A stretch of DNA of 43,121 nt from assembly GCA_016471375.1 (NCBI GenBank), contig WGLZ01000040.1, forward strand, positions 1 through 43,121, written 5' to 3'. The notes beneath the pieces are model-generated. The model made no database searches, was not told the origin of the DNA, and was given only the letters and a program-made list of their open reading frames with translations. This stretch comes from Cyanobacteria bacterium RI_101. GTDB lineage: Bacteria > Cyanobacteriota > Cyanobacteriia > Cyanobacteriales > Microcystaceae. Positions within the stretch are counted from its first letter, which is position 1. Every line of letters starts with the position of its first letter. Below, piece by piece: positions 17,435-25,785 of this stretch. The position numbers were made by a program, and so were the translations under genes.

Positions 17435-20400
17435 ATGACTCTTCCTCCCTCCCCCCCTCAACTTCAGGGGCAGTTTAGCCCAGACTGGTCTCGGATTTGC
17501 CAGACCATGCTAGAGCGATTTTTGCCCAGCAATTCGGTCAACACGTTGCCTAACGTCGCGGCTCCCTTGGCGACTCCTCTACCGAGCACCCTGAAAATTT
17601 TCCCCGCGCGCTATGGTTCCCAGGGGGGAGGAAACGGGATCGATAGTTATGATCCCGAGGCGTTAATGCATAAATTGCTGGAGCTGGATTTGCCCGGGCC
17701 TCAGGGTCGTCGCCTAGTCATCGAGGGGGAAGCGGGAACCGGGAAAACCCTCTTTCTCAAACATGTCGCCGCCTATCTTCTGGCCCATCCTCAGGAGGGT
17801 TTGCCTCTTTGGATTAACCCCCAGCAGTTAAAAAATATTTCTCTAGGGGATTACCTTTTTGGCCCTTGGCTAGAGCAGGCTAGGCAGGGAGAGGACGGCG
17901 CCCTAGCGGATTGGCAAAGCGGTCTCAAGGAGCTTTTGCGTCAAGGGCGAGTGTGGCTTTTAGCGGACGGTCTGGATTACCTTTACTGGGATACCCCCAA
18001 CGGCGTTAAGACCGGGCCCCTCTCCCTCCTCAAAGCCTCTTTGCAGGCGTGGCCCCGTCTAAACGTTATTCTCACCTGTCGCCCCGAAACCCGCCGGAGC
18101 GATCCGAAGGGGTTGGCGGGGTTTGAGCGTTACCGCATTCAAGAGTTTGAAGACTCAAACTTGATTGCGGCGGCTATCGGGGACTACTTCTCCGCCGCCG
18201 GATCCGACGCCGACGCCGCCGCTCTGATGGCTCGCCTTCAGGCGCCCCAATCCCGCTCCATCGCCCAATGGTTGACAGCGCCGATTCGCTTGATCTTATT
18301 TTGTCGAGTTTGGCAATCCGCTCCGAGTCAATTTCCCGAGAACAGCGCCCAACTCTACGCCCTTTTAACTCAGGCGTTTTTTGAATGGAAAGCGGAGGAG
18401 GCCGTAACCAATCGGGAACAGCGCCGCGCTTTGACGGAAATCTTTGGCAAATTGGGGCAATATTTACTGCTAGAGGGTCGGGACGGAAACCAACCCCTCT
18501 CCCAAGCGGATGTGGAGACTGTCTTCGGCAAAAATTCGCCCCTCCTGCGTCTGGCGCTCCAACTGGGCTGGCTGATTCCGAGGGGTCTGCTGTGGGAAGG
18601 CGCCTGGGAACGGGGCTACGGCTTTTTCGACCGCTCCTTCCGGGACTATTTCACGGCGCTGGCGATCCGGGATTGGCGTTTCTTTTGGGACGTTCATCGG
18701 GTCAACTACCGCGCGCTTGAGCCGCAGTGGCGCTCGGTCATCGCTTTTTGGTTGGGCCGGACCGATATTCCCGAAGAAGAGCGCCGGGACTTTTTAGACG
18801 CGCTTTTGAATTTCCAGGACGGTTGTAGCCCGGAAAATTTCTACGGCCTCCAGGCGCTGAAGGTCGCGGTTTTGGCCTGTGGCGAATTGCCGGATTGTCC
18901 CCAGGCCCAGACGGCGCTTAAAACCTTGGCGGACTGGGCCGCCCAGCCCCAGCTTGCGCCGAGTAAGGAGCGCCTGGCCCAAACCCTTTTGGAAAAAACC
19001 GATCCCCATCAGCGAGGGGAAATCTTGCTAGCGCGGCTAGACGGCGCCGAAACAGAGGAAGAATACCGACGACTTCTGAGACTGTTACGGCAGTGGGGCC
19101 AAGGGGTAGAGACGGTCATTACGGGACTAGAGCGCCAACTTGCGCTGTTGGAAACCTCCGGTCTTCGGTTCCCGGTGGCGGAAACCCTGGGAGAACTGGC
19201 TCCGGGGCGCGAAGGGGCCTTAGGGGTCTTTTTGAAGGCGTTATCCGCAGGAAGTCAGTCCCCGAGTTGGGGAACGGCGCTTCAGGGCCTGGGCAAAATT
19301 GGCCAGGGAAACCCTTCCGTTATTCAAACCCTCTTAGATCTCCTAAATCAATCCTTGCCCGCCCAAAGCCGGCGTCAAGTTTTAGAGACTTTAGTGCAAA
19401 TCGCCGAGGGACATGATCTGGCCATCGCCAGCTTACTCCAACAATTGCGACGTTCCGCCAACGGCGCTCCGCGGTGTCAAGTGGCGGAAACGTTAGAAAA
19501 AATCGACCCCGGCAATCCCGCGGCGCTGTCGGCGCTCCGGGGGTTTCTCCAGGACAAAACCGACCCCGACCTCCGTAAACAGGCGATTTATAGTTTAGGA
19601 GAATTGAAAAATCCCAGCGACGCCGATATTGACGCCCTAGCCCAACTCCTCCAACCCGAGGAAGATATTTTTCTGCAATGGCTGGCGGTCAGTAGTCTCA
19701 GCAAAACCGGCGGGGAGAGTCTCAGGGCGAAAACGGCGCTGGAAGGCTTGCTCCAGCGCCTCTTGACGGAACCCCTCACGGACTCGGCGGAAGGATTGCT
19801 GAAGGAAACCATCGACGCCTTGGTTAAGCTCGATCCCGCCAACGAGTGGGCTGTGCAAGCCTTAATCTACCGTTTAGGGCAAACCCAAGATTTGCACGCC
19901 TGTCAGGAACACGCCGAACTGCTGGGGCGCCTCGATCCCGGCAACCCCAACGCCATTAACGCCCTGCTAACATTGCTCAAAAAAGGGCAAGACGAATTTG
20001 TCCAGCGCCAAGCGGCCGCCAGTTTAGGGATTATCGACCCCGGCAACCTCACGGCGCTGATGGCGCTCATTCACCTACTCCACAACGGTCAGAGCCAAGA
20101 CGTCCGGGTGATGGCGGCGGAAAGTTTGGGGATCATCGGCGTCAATAACCCCGCGGCCATGGCGGCGCTTTTGCGGACGGCGTCCGGTCAACCGTCTCGG
20201 GAGCTTCTGCGGGCCATTGTGGGGAGTTTAGGGAAAATCGCCCAGGATAATAAAGAAGTTTCCCAGGTCTTGCTAGAACTCTTCCGTAGTCAAACCGATC
20301 CGCAACTGCGTTTGCTGATCGCCGAGTGCCTCCAACGGATTCTACCCAACAAAATGCTAACGGGCGCCATCCACCAACTGCGGGACTGTTGCCGGCGCCC

Positions 20401-20968
20401 CTACGGACAAAATACGGCGGCGGATTGGGAATTTTTCTGGCACTGCGCCCAGCGCCTACCCTTCCCCGTTTTCTACCAAGCCTGGCATCAGCGCCCCCTC
20501 AAGGGGGAACCTCACAGCGACCCGGCCCGCCGCCAGCGGGAGCGCCAGGCGTTAATTGCGCAACTAGACAGCCTCGCCGTCGACGCTAAACCCCTCCAGA
20601 CTCTTTGGATCGACGCCGGGCAATTTCTCAGTCCCCAGGATCCGAGCGTGGATATTTACGACCAAATGCTCTCCCAGGGCTGTCCTGAATTTATCCACGG
20701 CATTCCCGACAGCCCCTCCAAGCTCCGCCTCTATTGGCACCAACTCCAGCGCCAACGGGCCGACCACTGTCTCCTCCTCTGTTTAGACTACGCCAACGGT
20801 CAACCGGAAACGCCCGAAGTGAAGGACTTTTTGACTCGTCTTCAAGCCTTTCAGGGCGCCATTATTATTCTGAGCAATCAAAAGGATTTACCCCTAAAAA
20901 CCTTTTCTCTCCCCTATGACCGAGTCTTCGGCCCCCTACGGGACTGGTTGCTTTCGGACGACAGATGA
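17435..20968 (+). CDS. NACHT ATPase with HEAT repeats and a distinctive C-terminal domain
   Basis: 1177 residues with no membrane segment. A Pro-rich N-terminus (about 1-60) leads into a NACHT-type STAND ATPase: Walker A GEAGTGKT (98-105), a Walker B-like VWLLADGLD (173-181) and sensor-1-like VILTCRPE (211-218). After the GLD the usual acidic residue is Tyr182. A helical region carries ADYFTALAI-like FRDYFTALAI near 405. Roughly residues 480-960 form HEAT/PBS-lyase-like helical repeats with recurring LG.I.PGN.AA. The C-terminal part (about 985-1177) has RDCCRRPY, FWHCAQRLPFPVFYQAWH and an alpha/beta-looking segment (LQTLWIDAGQFL). Bacterial NACHT proteins include antiphage effectors, but no role is proven here. 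It lies between the Wzc-like gene and a queuosine-type gene, not in a recognised defence island. Confidence 0.85.
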   Translation: MTLPPSPPQLQGQFSPDWSRICQTMLERFLPSNSVNTLPNVAAPLATPLPSTLKIFPARYGSQGGGNGIDSYDPEALMHKLLELDLPGPQGRRLVIEGEAGTGKTLFLKHVAAYLLAHPQEGLPLWINPQQLKNISLGDYLFGPWLEQARQGEDGALADWQSGLKELLRQGRVWLLADGLDYLYWDTPNGVKTGPLSLLKASLQAWPRLNVILTCRPETRRSDPKGLAGFERYRIQEFEDSNLIAAAIGDYFSAAGSDADAAALMARLQAPQSRSIAQWLTAPIRLILFCRVWQSAPSQFPENSAQLYALLTQAFFEWKAEEAVTNREQRRALTEIFGKLGQYLLLEGRDGNQPLSQADVETVFGKNSPLLRLALQLGWLIPRGLLWEGAWERGYGFFDRSFRDYFTALAIRDWRFFWDVHRVNYRALEPQWRSVIAFWLGRTDIPEEERRDFLDALLNFQDGCSPENFYGLQALKVAVLACGELPDCPQAQTALKTLADWAAQPQLAPSKERLAQTLLEKTDPHQRGEILLARLDGAETEEEYRRLLRLLRQWGQGVETVITGLERQLALLETSGLRFPVAETLGELAPGREGALGVFLKALSAGSQSPSWGTALQGLGKIGQGNPSVIQTLLDLLNQSLPAQSRRQVLETLVQIAEGHDLAIASLLQQLRRSANGAPRCQVAETLEKIDPGNPAALSALRGFLQDKTDPDLRKQAIYSLGELKNPSDADIDALAQLLQPEEDIFLQWLAVSSLSKTGGESLRAKTALEGLLQRLLTEPLTDSAEGLLKETIDALVKLDPANEWAVQALIYRLGQTQDLHACQEHAELLGRLDPGNPNAINALLTLLKKGQDEFVQRQAAASLGIIDPGNLTALMALIHLLHNGQSQDVRVMAAESLGIIGVNNPAAMAALLRTASGQPSRELLRAIVGSLGKIAQDNKEVSQVLLELFRSQTDPQLRLLIAECLQRILPNKMLTGAIHQLRDCCRRPYGQNTAADWEFFWHCAQRLPFPVFYQAWHQRPLKGEPHSDPARRQRERQALIAQLDSLAVDAKPLQTLWIDAGQFLSPQDPSVDIYDQMLSQGCPEFIHGIPDSPSKLRLYWHQLQRQRADHCLLLCLDYANGQPETPEVKDFLTRLQAFQGAIIILSNQKDLPLKTFSLPYDRVFGPLRDWLLSDDR

Positions 20969-20972
20969 CGGA

Positions 20973-21012
20973 TATCAGTTATCAGTTACGAGTTACCAGT
21001 TACCAGTTATCA
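20973..21012 (+). repeat. Tandem heptamer repeat (TAYCAGT)n
   Basis: Five full and one partial copy: TATCAGT twice, TACGAGT, TACCAGT twice, then TATCA. Short tandem heptamers of this type are known in cyanobacteria. Confidence 0.85.
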
Positions 21013-21073
21013 AGGCTGGTTTCGGCTACGCTCAATCAGCGCAGAGGTCGAAGTATGCTGAAGTCATGCCCGA

Positions 21074-21101
21074 AATCTGTAGTCTGATCTCTGTAATCTG
21101 T
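21074..21101 (+). repeat. Degenerate heptamer array ending next to the queD start
   Basis: Four units, AATCTGT, AGTCTGA, TCTCTGT and AATCTGT. The last unit ends three bases before ATG 21105. The same AATCTGT heptamer forms a cleaner array at 26,987-27,020. Confidence 0.7.
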
Positions 21102-21104
21102 TTT

Positions 21105-21461
21105 ATGTTTACGATTACTAAACAGTTTCACTTCAGCGCCAGCCATATTATCGAGGGCGTCCCGGCGGAGCATCCCTGCGGGCGTCTCCATGGCCATAAC
21201 TACATTGTCGAATTGATTCTCAGCGCCGAAACCCTAGATCCCATTGGTTTTGTGGCGGATTACAACGACCTGAAGCCCTTTCAGGCGCTGATCGACCGGG
21301 AGTTAGACCACCGCCACCTCAACGACGTTTTGCCCGGCGCCACCTCCGCCGAAGCCCTCGCTTATTACCTCTTCCAAAAAGCCAAGCCCCTCTGGCCCCA
21401 ACTGGCGTCCGTCCGGGTCAGCGAAACGCCAAAAACCTGGGCGGAATATCGGCCGGGTTGA
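21105..21461 (+). CDS. queD: 6-carboxy-tetrahydropterin synthase family protein (QueD-like)
   Basis: A 118-residue T-fold protein beginning MFTITKQFHFSASH. Zinc ligands are the His in FSASH and the pair in LHGHNY. Pro-Cys-Gly just before LHGHNY carries the likely catalytic Cys, DYNDL and ELDHRHLND follow, and the C-terminal VSETPKTWAEY holds the pterin-anchoring Glu. QueD converts dihydroneopterin triphosphate to 6-carboxytetrahydropterin, the second step toward 7-deazaguanine and queuosine. The frame is open 63 codons further upstream, but that part reads through the end of the NACHT gene and heptamer repeats, so ATG 21105 is chosen. It converges with the cysR-like gene. Confidence 0.88.
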   Translation: MFTITKQFHFSASHIIEGVPAEHPCGRLHGHNYIVELILSAETLDPIGFVADYNDLKPFQALIDRELDHRHLNDVLPGATSAEALAYYLFQKAKPLWPQLASVRVSETPKTWAEYRPG

Positions 21462-21491
21462 GCGGTATCCTCATCGCTATACTGGCGTTTT

Positions 21492-22277
21492 TTAACGCAG
21501 GGGCCACCAACCGACTTTTTCCCGAGTGGCGCCGTACACTTCCTTGAGTCCTTCGGGGGACAAAATTTCCAGCGCGTCGTCCCCTTCCGTTTTACAAGGG
21601 GCGATCAGCTTAACTTGTCGCATTCCCTTTAACACCAACTCCACTGTGCGTTGGTTTAACTGGCAGGCCCGGGCGATGACGTCCACGGGTAGATCAAAAA
21701 TATAGCGACCCTGGGGGTTGGGTTGGCGGCCCAATTCCCGCTCCTGATAAATTAAGCCCCGCAGAAGACTGGCCACCGCCTGGGGCGGATAAGCGCCGCA
21801 GTTGAGCAGATGATATTCAAATTTTTGTTGGAGTTCAAAGAGTTGACGGTAGCGCTCCTGAAAATCGGCGCTCTCTTGATAGATCTCCTGAATGACCGGC
21901 GCCGGAATTTTGAGAACATGAGCGGTCTTGTAGGCTTCCACTAAGCAGGGAAACGTCCGGGCGGCTAACCCGTAGCTAAAGGGCAGACTTCGCAGTCCAA
22001 AGCAACTCCCGGCGTAGTTGAGGGCGATGATTCGGTCTAAAGGGGTGGTGCGAGTGATAACCAAACCCTCGTCCAGCATGACATAGAGACTGTCGAGATT
22101 TTGCTGGGGCAAAAAAGCCGTGTAAACCGGACGGTTGGAAAAGAGGGTTTCAATTTTGAGATCTAGGGGGGCTAGGCGCTCCGCCAGGGCTGACGGCGCT
22201 AAACCTTGAAATAAGTAAGACTCTTGAATTAATTTCTCCGCCAAGCCGGAGGGTGGAATCGGTATAGGTTGCGCCAT
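21492..22277 (-). CDS. cysR: Crp/Fnr-family regulator, CysR-like
   Basis: A 261-residue protein with a cyclic-nucleotide-binding-like beta-roll (about 15-130), a connecting helix, and a C-terminal winged helix in which DVIARACQLNQRTVELVLKGM is the recognition element. It lacks the cysteines of an FNR cluster. Its divergent position against sbpA matches CysR, the sulfur-assimilation regulator of Synechococcus, and the name rests mainly on that. The frame is open to an ATG at 22391, but that ATG lies inside one of the operator-like palindromes, so Met at 22277, giving a leader of about 110 bases, is preferred. Confidence 0.75.
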   Translation of the reverse strand: MAQPIPIPPSGLAEKLIQESYLFQGLAPSALAERLAPLDLKIETLFSNRPVYTAFLPQQNLDSLYVMLDEGLVITRTTPLDRIIALNYAGSCFGLRSLPFSYGLAARTFPCLVEAYKTAHVLKIPAPVIQEIYQESADFQERYRQLFELQQKFEYHLLNCGAYPPQAVASLLRGLIYQERELGRQPNPQGRYIFDLPVDVIARACQLNQRTVELVLKGMRQVKLIAPCKTEGDDALEILSPEGLKEVYGATREKVGWWPLR

Positions 22278-22387
22278 AGGCCTGCGTGAATCACAACAGC
22301 CGGGAACCCCGAAGGACGGCCCAGCCTTGTTTTGATCTTGGCACAGGGAGAATCGTTCGCTACCGCGTTCAAAATTTACTTGCAATT

Positions 22388-22432
22388 GCATCTTAAATGT
22401 TTTAAGATGACTCGCATCTTAAATGTTTTAAG
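22388..22432. promoter_or_regulatory. Paired palindromic operators between cysR-like gene and sbpA
   Basis: The 19-base sequence GCATCTTAAATGTTTTAAG occurs at 22388-22406 and again, identical, at 22414-22432. Each contains the palindrome CTTAAA-TGT-TTTAAG; in the first copy the symmetry extends to nine bases per arm (22389-22409). The centres are 26 bases apart, about 2.5 helical turns. TCTAAT at 22440-22445 could be the sbpA -10, placing copy two over its -35. The bound factor is unknown; the divergent CysR-like protein is the natural candidate. Confidence 0.65.
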
Positions 22433-22480
22433 TTTTTTCTCTAATTCGCCCCCAGTTGAATCCCGCTGGGATGGAGGTCT

Positions 22481-23506
22481 ATGAAAGCAGTCTTGTGGTT
22501 GTCCCTAGGGGGACTGACCGGCGCCGGTCTGATCGCCAGCCAACTGGCCCCGGCTCCCCTGTTGAGCCAACGCAATCCCCAAAATCTAGAAGTGACCCTG
22601 GTGTCCTACGCCGTCACCCGGAGCGCCTACGACAAAATCATTCCCAAGTTCGTCGCCCAGTGGAAAAAGGAGAAAAACCAGACCGTCACCTTTAAGCAAA
22701 GTTATGGCGGCTCCGGCTCCCAAACCCGGGCCGTCATTGACGGGCTAGACGCGGACATCGTCCAACTGCCCCTAGAGTCCGACATTAAAAAGATTGAACA
22801 AGCCGGTCTGATCAAACCCGGTTGGCAAAAGGAAGTCCCCAACAACGGCGTCGTCACTCGCTCCGTCATCGCCCTGGTGACTCGCCCCGGCAATCCCAAA
22901 AAAATTAAAGGCTGGTCGGATTTGGCCCGTCCCGGAGTGAAAACGATTACCGCCAACCCCAAAACCTCCGGGGTGGCCCGCTGGAACTTTATGGGTCTCT
23001 GGGGTTCTGTCACCCAAACCGGCGGCTCGGAAGCGAAAGCGAGAACCTTTACCACCCAGGTTTATAACGCCGTTCCCGTGCTGGCGAAGGACGCGAGGGA
23101 AGCCACGGACGTCTTTTATAAACAAAAACAAGGGGACGTTTTGCTCAACTATGAAAATGAGATTTTACTGGCCCAGGCTAAAGGCGCGAAGGAACCCTAT
23201 ATTATTCCGCCGGTAAATATTTCCATTGACGCTCTGGTGGCGGTGGTGGATAAAAACGCCGATAAAAAAGGAACCCAAGCGGTGGCCTCCGCTTTTGCGA
23301 AATATCTCTTCACGCCGGAAGCCCAAGAAGAATTCGCCAAGGCGGGTTTTCGTCCCGTTAACGGCGCCGTCGCCAAAAAATACGCCGGGAAATTTCCTAA
23401 AGTCCCTAAGTTGTATACCATCAACGCTTTTGGCGGCTGGCAAAAAGTTCAGGATAAATTCTTTAGTGACGGAGGAGTTTTTGACCAAATTTTTAAGGCA
23501 AAGTAA
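22481..23506 (+). CDS. sbpA: Sulfate-binding periplasmic protein
   Basis: The 341-residue protein has a signal peptide (about 1-28) followed by a type II periplasmic-binding fold. Family segments are VTLVSYAVTRSAYDKIIP, QSYGGSGSQTRAVIDGLDADIVQLPL, VTRPGNPKKIKGWSDLARPGVKTITANPKTSG and NYENEILLA. These match the sulfate/thiosulfate-binding Sbp family and deliver the anion to CysTWA. GGAGG seven bases before the ATG is a strong ribosome-binding site. It is the first gene of the operon and lies beside the paired operators. Confidence 0.95.
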   Translation: MKAVLWLSLGGLTGAGLIASQLAPAPLLSQRNPQNLEVTLVSYAVTRSAYDKIIPKFVAQWKKEKNQTVTFKQSYGGSGSQTRAVIDGLDADIVQLPLESDIKKIEQAGLIKPGWQKEVPNNGVVTRSVIALVTRPGNPKKIKGWSDLARPGVKTITANPKTSGVARWNFMGLWGSVTQTGGSEAKARTFTTQVYNAVPVLAKDAREATDVFYKQKQGDVLLNYENEILLAQAKGAKEPYIIPPVNISIDALVAVVDKNADKKGTQAVASAFAKYLFTPEAQEEFAKAGFRPVNGAVAKKYAGKFPKVPKLYTINAFGGWQKVQDKFFSDGGVFDQIFKAK

Positions 23507-23562
23507 TGGCTTTAAAAGCCGTTATAGTCAGACTAAATGAGTGGTGAAACCAATCCAATGGC

Positions 23563-23639
23563 GATCCCCCCTAGCCCCCCTTGGAAAGGGGGGAACCGGC
23601 CTTCAAAGTCCCCCTTGTAAAGGGAGATTTAGGGGGATC
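23563..23639 (+). repeat. Hairpin repeat with GATCCCCC/GGGGGATC ends
   Basis: A 77-base element whose two arms, each a small palindrome, are inverted around CCGGCC. It lies between sbpA and the NIL-domain gene, inside the operon. A folded transcript could reduce distal expression or protect the sbpA message, but that is inference. Confidence 0.7.
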
Positions 23640-23695
23640 AAATTCACACACAAATTTTAAATGCTAAGTTGTTCGTTTTATTGCCAGCATTGCCC

Positions 23696-23989
23696 ATGTT
23701 TAAACCTCAACTGTTTCCACTCCCCAGCGCCGATCCCGACCGTTCAATGCAAACCAAAATTCACCTAGAAATTCCTAACCAGTATCATCAGGAGCCGATT
23801 ATTTCCGAACTGGCTAAGCGCTTTAACTTAGACGTGAATATCCTAGCGGCGCTTTTAGGGGGCAACGGTCGCGCCAGCGGCTGGTTTCAGCTTTCTCTGG
23901 TCGGCGCCGAGCAATCGATTAAAGACGCCTTGATTTATTTATCGGAGTTGAATATCCGAGTGCTAGACGCGGAGCCGGACGGATGGTAA
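23696..23989 (+). CDS. Stand-alone NIL-domain protein of the sulfate operon
   Basis: A 97-residue protein, almost all a NIL domain (ferredoxin-like regulatory fold): TKIHLEIPNQYHQEPIISELAKRFNLDVNILAAL and GWFQLSLVGAEQSIKDALIYLSELNIRVL. NIL domains usually sit at the C-terminus of methionine-importer ATPases, where they sense substrate. Here the domain is a separate gene before cysT, as in other cyanobacterial sulfate operons, suggesting an allosteric or accessory role in the transporter. ATG 23696 is used; Met at 23747 is possible because the domain starts there. Its TAA overlaps the cysT start as TAATG. Confidence 0.82.
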   Translation: MFKPQLFPLPSADPDRSMQTKIHLEIPNQYHQEPIISELAKRFNLDVNILAALLGGNGRASGWFQLSLVGAEQSIKDALIYLSELNIRVLDAEPDGW

Positions 23990-24849
23990 TGACCGATTTT
24001 CCCAAGAGACCGAGGCGAGATCTTTTGACTTCTGCCGTAACGCTTCTTTCCCGAATTTCAGCGCCGGGTTTGCTGAGCGTTGTTTACCTACTGCTGATCC
24101 TCCTGTTACCCATCGGGGCGCTGGTCGCTAAATCTCTAACTTTGGGGCCGGAGGAATTTTGGCGCGTCGCCACCGCGGACGTCGCCCTCTCAGCCTATAA
24201 CGTCACCTTTGTCACGGCGCTGTTAGCGGGCGCGCTGAACGGAGTTCTGGGAACTTTAGTGGCTTGGGTATTGATTCGCTATCAATTTCCGGGGCGTAAA
24301 ATTCTGGACGCGGCGGTGGATTTACCCTTCGCTTTGCCCACCTCGGTGGCGGGCTTAGTGTTAGCGACTCTTTACAGCGAAACGGGCTGGGTCGGTCAAC
24401 TCTTCGCGCCCTTTGGCGTCAGAATTGCCTTCACCCGTTTAGGGGTCTTTGTGGCGATGGTGTTTATTTCGTTACCCTTTGTGGTTAGAACCCTCCAGCC
24501 GGTGCTGGCGGAGTTGGAAGAAGAGGCGGAAGAAGCGGCCTGGTCCCTCGGCGCCACGGAATGGCAGACCTTTTGGCGAGTGATTTTTCCCCCGCTGTTG
24601 CCGCCAATTTTAACAGGAATCGCCCTAGGATTTTCCCGGGCCGTGGGGGAATACGGCTCCGTGGTTTTAGTCGCCTCAAATATTCCGTTCCATGACTTAA
24701 TCGCTCCGGTTTTGGTGTTTGAGCGCCTAGAGGAATACGACTATGCCGGAGCCACCGTTATCGGGACAGTTTTGTTGATAGTTTCTTTACTACTGCTACT
24801 AGTCATTAATCTCTTACAACAATGGGGACGTCGTTATGCGCTGGATTAA
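23983..24849 (+). CDS. cysT: Sulfate ABC transporter permease CysT (CysU)
   Basis: 288 residues with about six membrane helices. The permease signature for ATPase docking is present as EEEAEEAAWSLGATEWQTFWRVIFPPLLP. DLPFALPTSVAGLVLATLY is a conserved CysT segment. It forms the membrane channel with CysW. Starts at 23983 and 23989 are both in frame; the latter forms a TAATG junction with the NIL gene, implying translational coupling. The 3' end overlaps cysW by 14 bases. Confidence 0.95.
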   Translation: MVMTDFPKRPRRDLLTSAVTLLSRISAPGLLSVVYLLLILLLPIGALVAKSLTLGPEEFWRVATADVALSAYNVTFVTALLAGALNGVLGTLVAWVLIRYQFPGRKILDAAVDLPFALPTSVAGLVLATLYSETGWVGQLFAPFGVRIAFTRLGVFVAMVFISLPFVVRTLQPVLAELEEEAEEAAWSLGATEWQTFWRVIFPPLLPPILTGIALGFSRAVGEYGSVVLVASNIPFHDLIAPVLVFERLEEYDYAGATVIGTVLLIVSLLLLLVINLLQQWGRRYALD

Positions 24850-25645
24850 ACCTAAATTTTTCCTCATTGGCGCGGCTGTCGTCTATCTCGTTTTGGTTTT
24901 AGCGCTACCCGCCATCGCCGTTTTTTACGAAGCCTTCCATCGGGGGCTAGATCCCTTTCTGACGGCGCTGCAAGATCCTAATTTTCAGTCGGCGGCGCGG
25001 TTAACGGTGGTGATTACCCTGATTACCTTGCCCTTAAACACCGTCTTTGGACTCTGCGCCGCTTGGGTTTTAGCCCGCCGTCAGTTTCCCGGTCGAGCTT
25101 TGGCTTTGAGCGTTCTAGACTTGCCGTTTTCCATTTCCCCAGTCGTGGCGGGTCTGATGATCGTCCTCCTCTACGGTCAAAAGGGTTGGATCGGCTCTTG
25201 GTTCCACGCGAGGGACATTACCCTGATTTTTGCCCTCCCCGGCATGGTCATCGCCACCATTTTTGTCACCCTGCCCTTTGTGGCTCGGGAAGTGATTCCC
25301 GTCCTTGAAGAAATGGGGCCAGAGCAGGAGGAAGCCGCTCGTATTCTCGGCGCTAAAGATTGGCAAATTTTCTGGCGGGTCACCTTGCCCAATATCCGCT
25401 GGGGTTTGCTCTACGGCGTTCTGCTCACTAACGCTAGAGCCATGGGGGAATTCGGCGCCGTTTCTGTAGTCTCCGGCAGTATTTTAGGCGAAACCAGCAC
25501 CTTGCCTATTTTTGTCGAGCAGGAATACAAAAACTACCAAACCGAATCCGCCTTCAGCGCCGCTGTTGTTCTGGCCCTATTAGCGGCGGTAACCTTGGTT
25601 CTCAAGGAAATTTTAGAGCGCAAAACCGGGCATCATCAATCGTAA
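24836..25645 (+). CDS. cysW: Sulfate ABC transporter permease CysW
   Basis: 269 residues and six predicted helices. The docking loop is [30 protein letters not shown], and the family segments [21 protein letters not shown] and [16 protein letters not shown] are present. It pairs with CysT. The ATG lies inside the last codons of cysT, so the two are translationally coupled. Confidence 0.95.
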   Translation: MRWIKPKFFLIGAAVVYLVLVLALPAIAVFYEAFHRGLDPFLTALQDPNFQSAARLTVVITLITLPLNTVFGLCAAWVLARRQFPGRALALSVLDLPFSISPVVAGLMIVLLYGQKGWIGSWFHARDITLIFALPGMVIATIFVTLPFVAREVIPVLEEMGPEQEEAARILGAKDWQIFWRVTLPNIRWGLLYGVLLTNARAMGEFGAVSVVSGSILGETSTLPIFVEQEYKNYQTESAFSAAVVLALLAAVTLVLKEILERKTGHHQS

Positions 25646-25666
25646 GACAATTGTATGAGTGTTTCC

Positions 25667-25749
25667 GGTTCCCCTCCCTCGGAGGGGTTAGGGGTGGGTT
25701 AGTGAGCGAGTTAAACCCACCCCCCAGCCCCCTCCCCAGAGGGGAAGTC
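25667..25749 (+). repeat. Two-arm hairpin element between cysW and cysA
   Basis: Arms of about 35 bases, starting GGTTCCCCTCCCTCGG and ending CCAGAGGGGAAGTC, are inverted around a 13-base centre. The arms are nearly identical to the pdhB-leader element in the opposite orientation. One frame is open through it and in phase with cysA. Confidence 0.75.
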
Positions 25750-25785
25750 AAATTAAAGCCTTTATTTTTACCCCCAAAAAAAATT

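Noticed and set aside
25651-25785. 45-residue N-terminal extension of CysA
   Set aside because: Encoded by a dispersed repeat; the ABC family start is at 25786.
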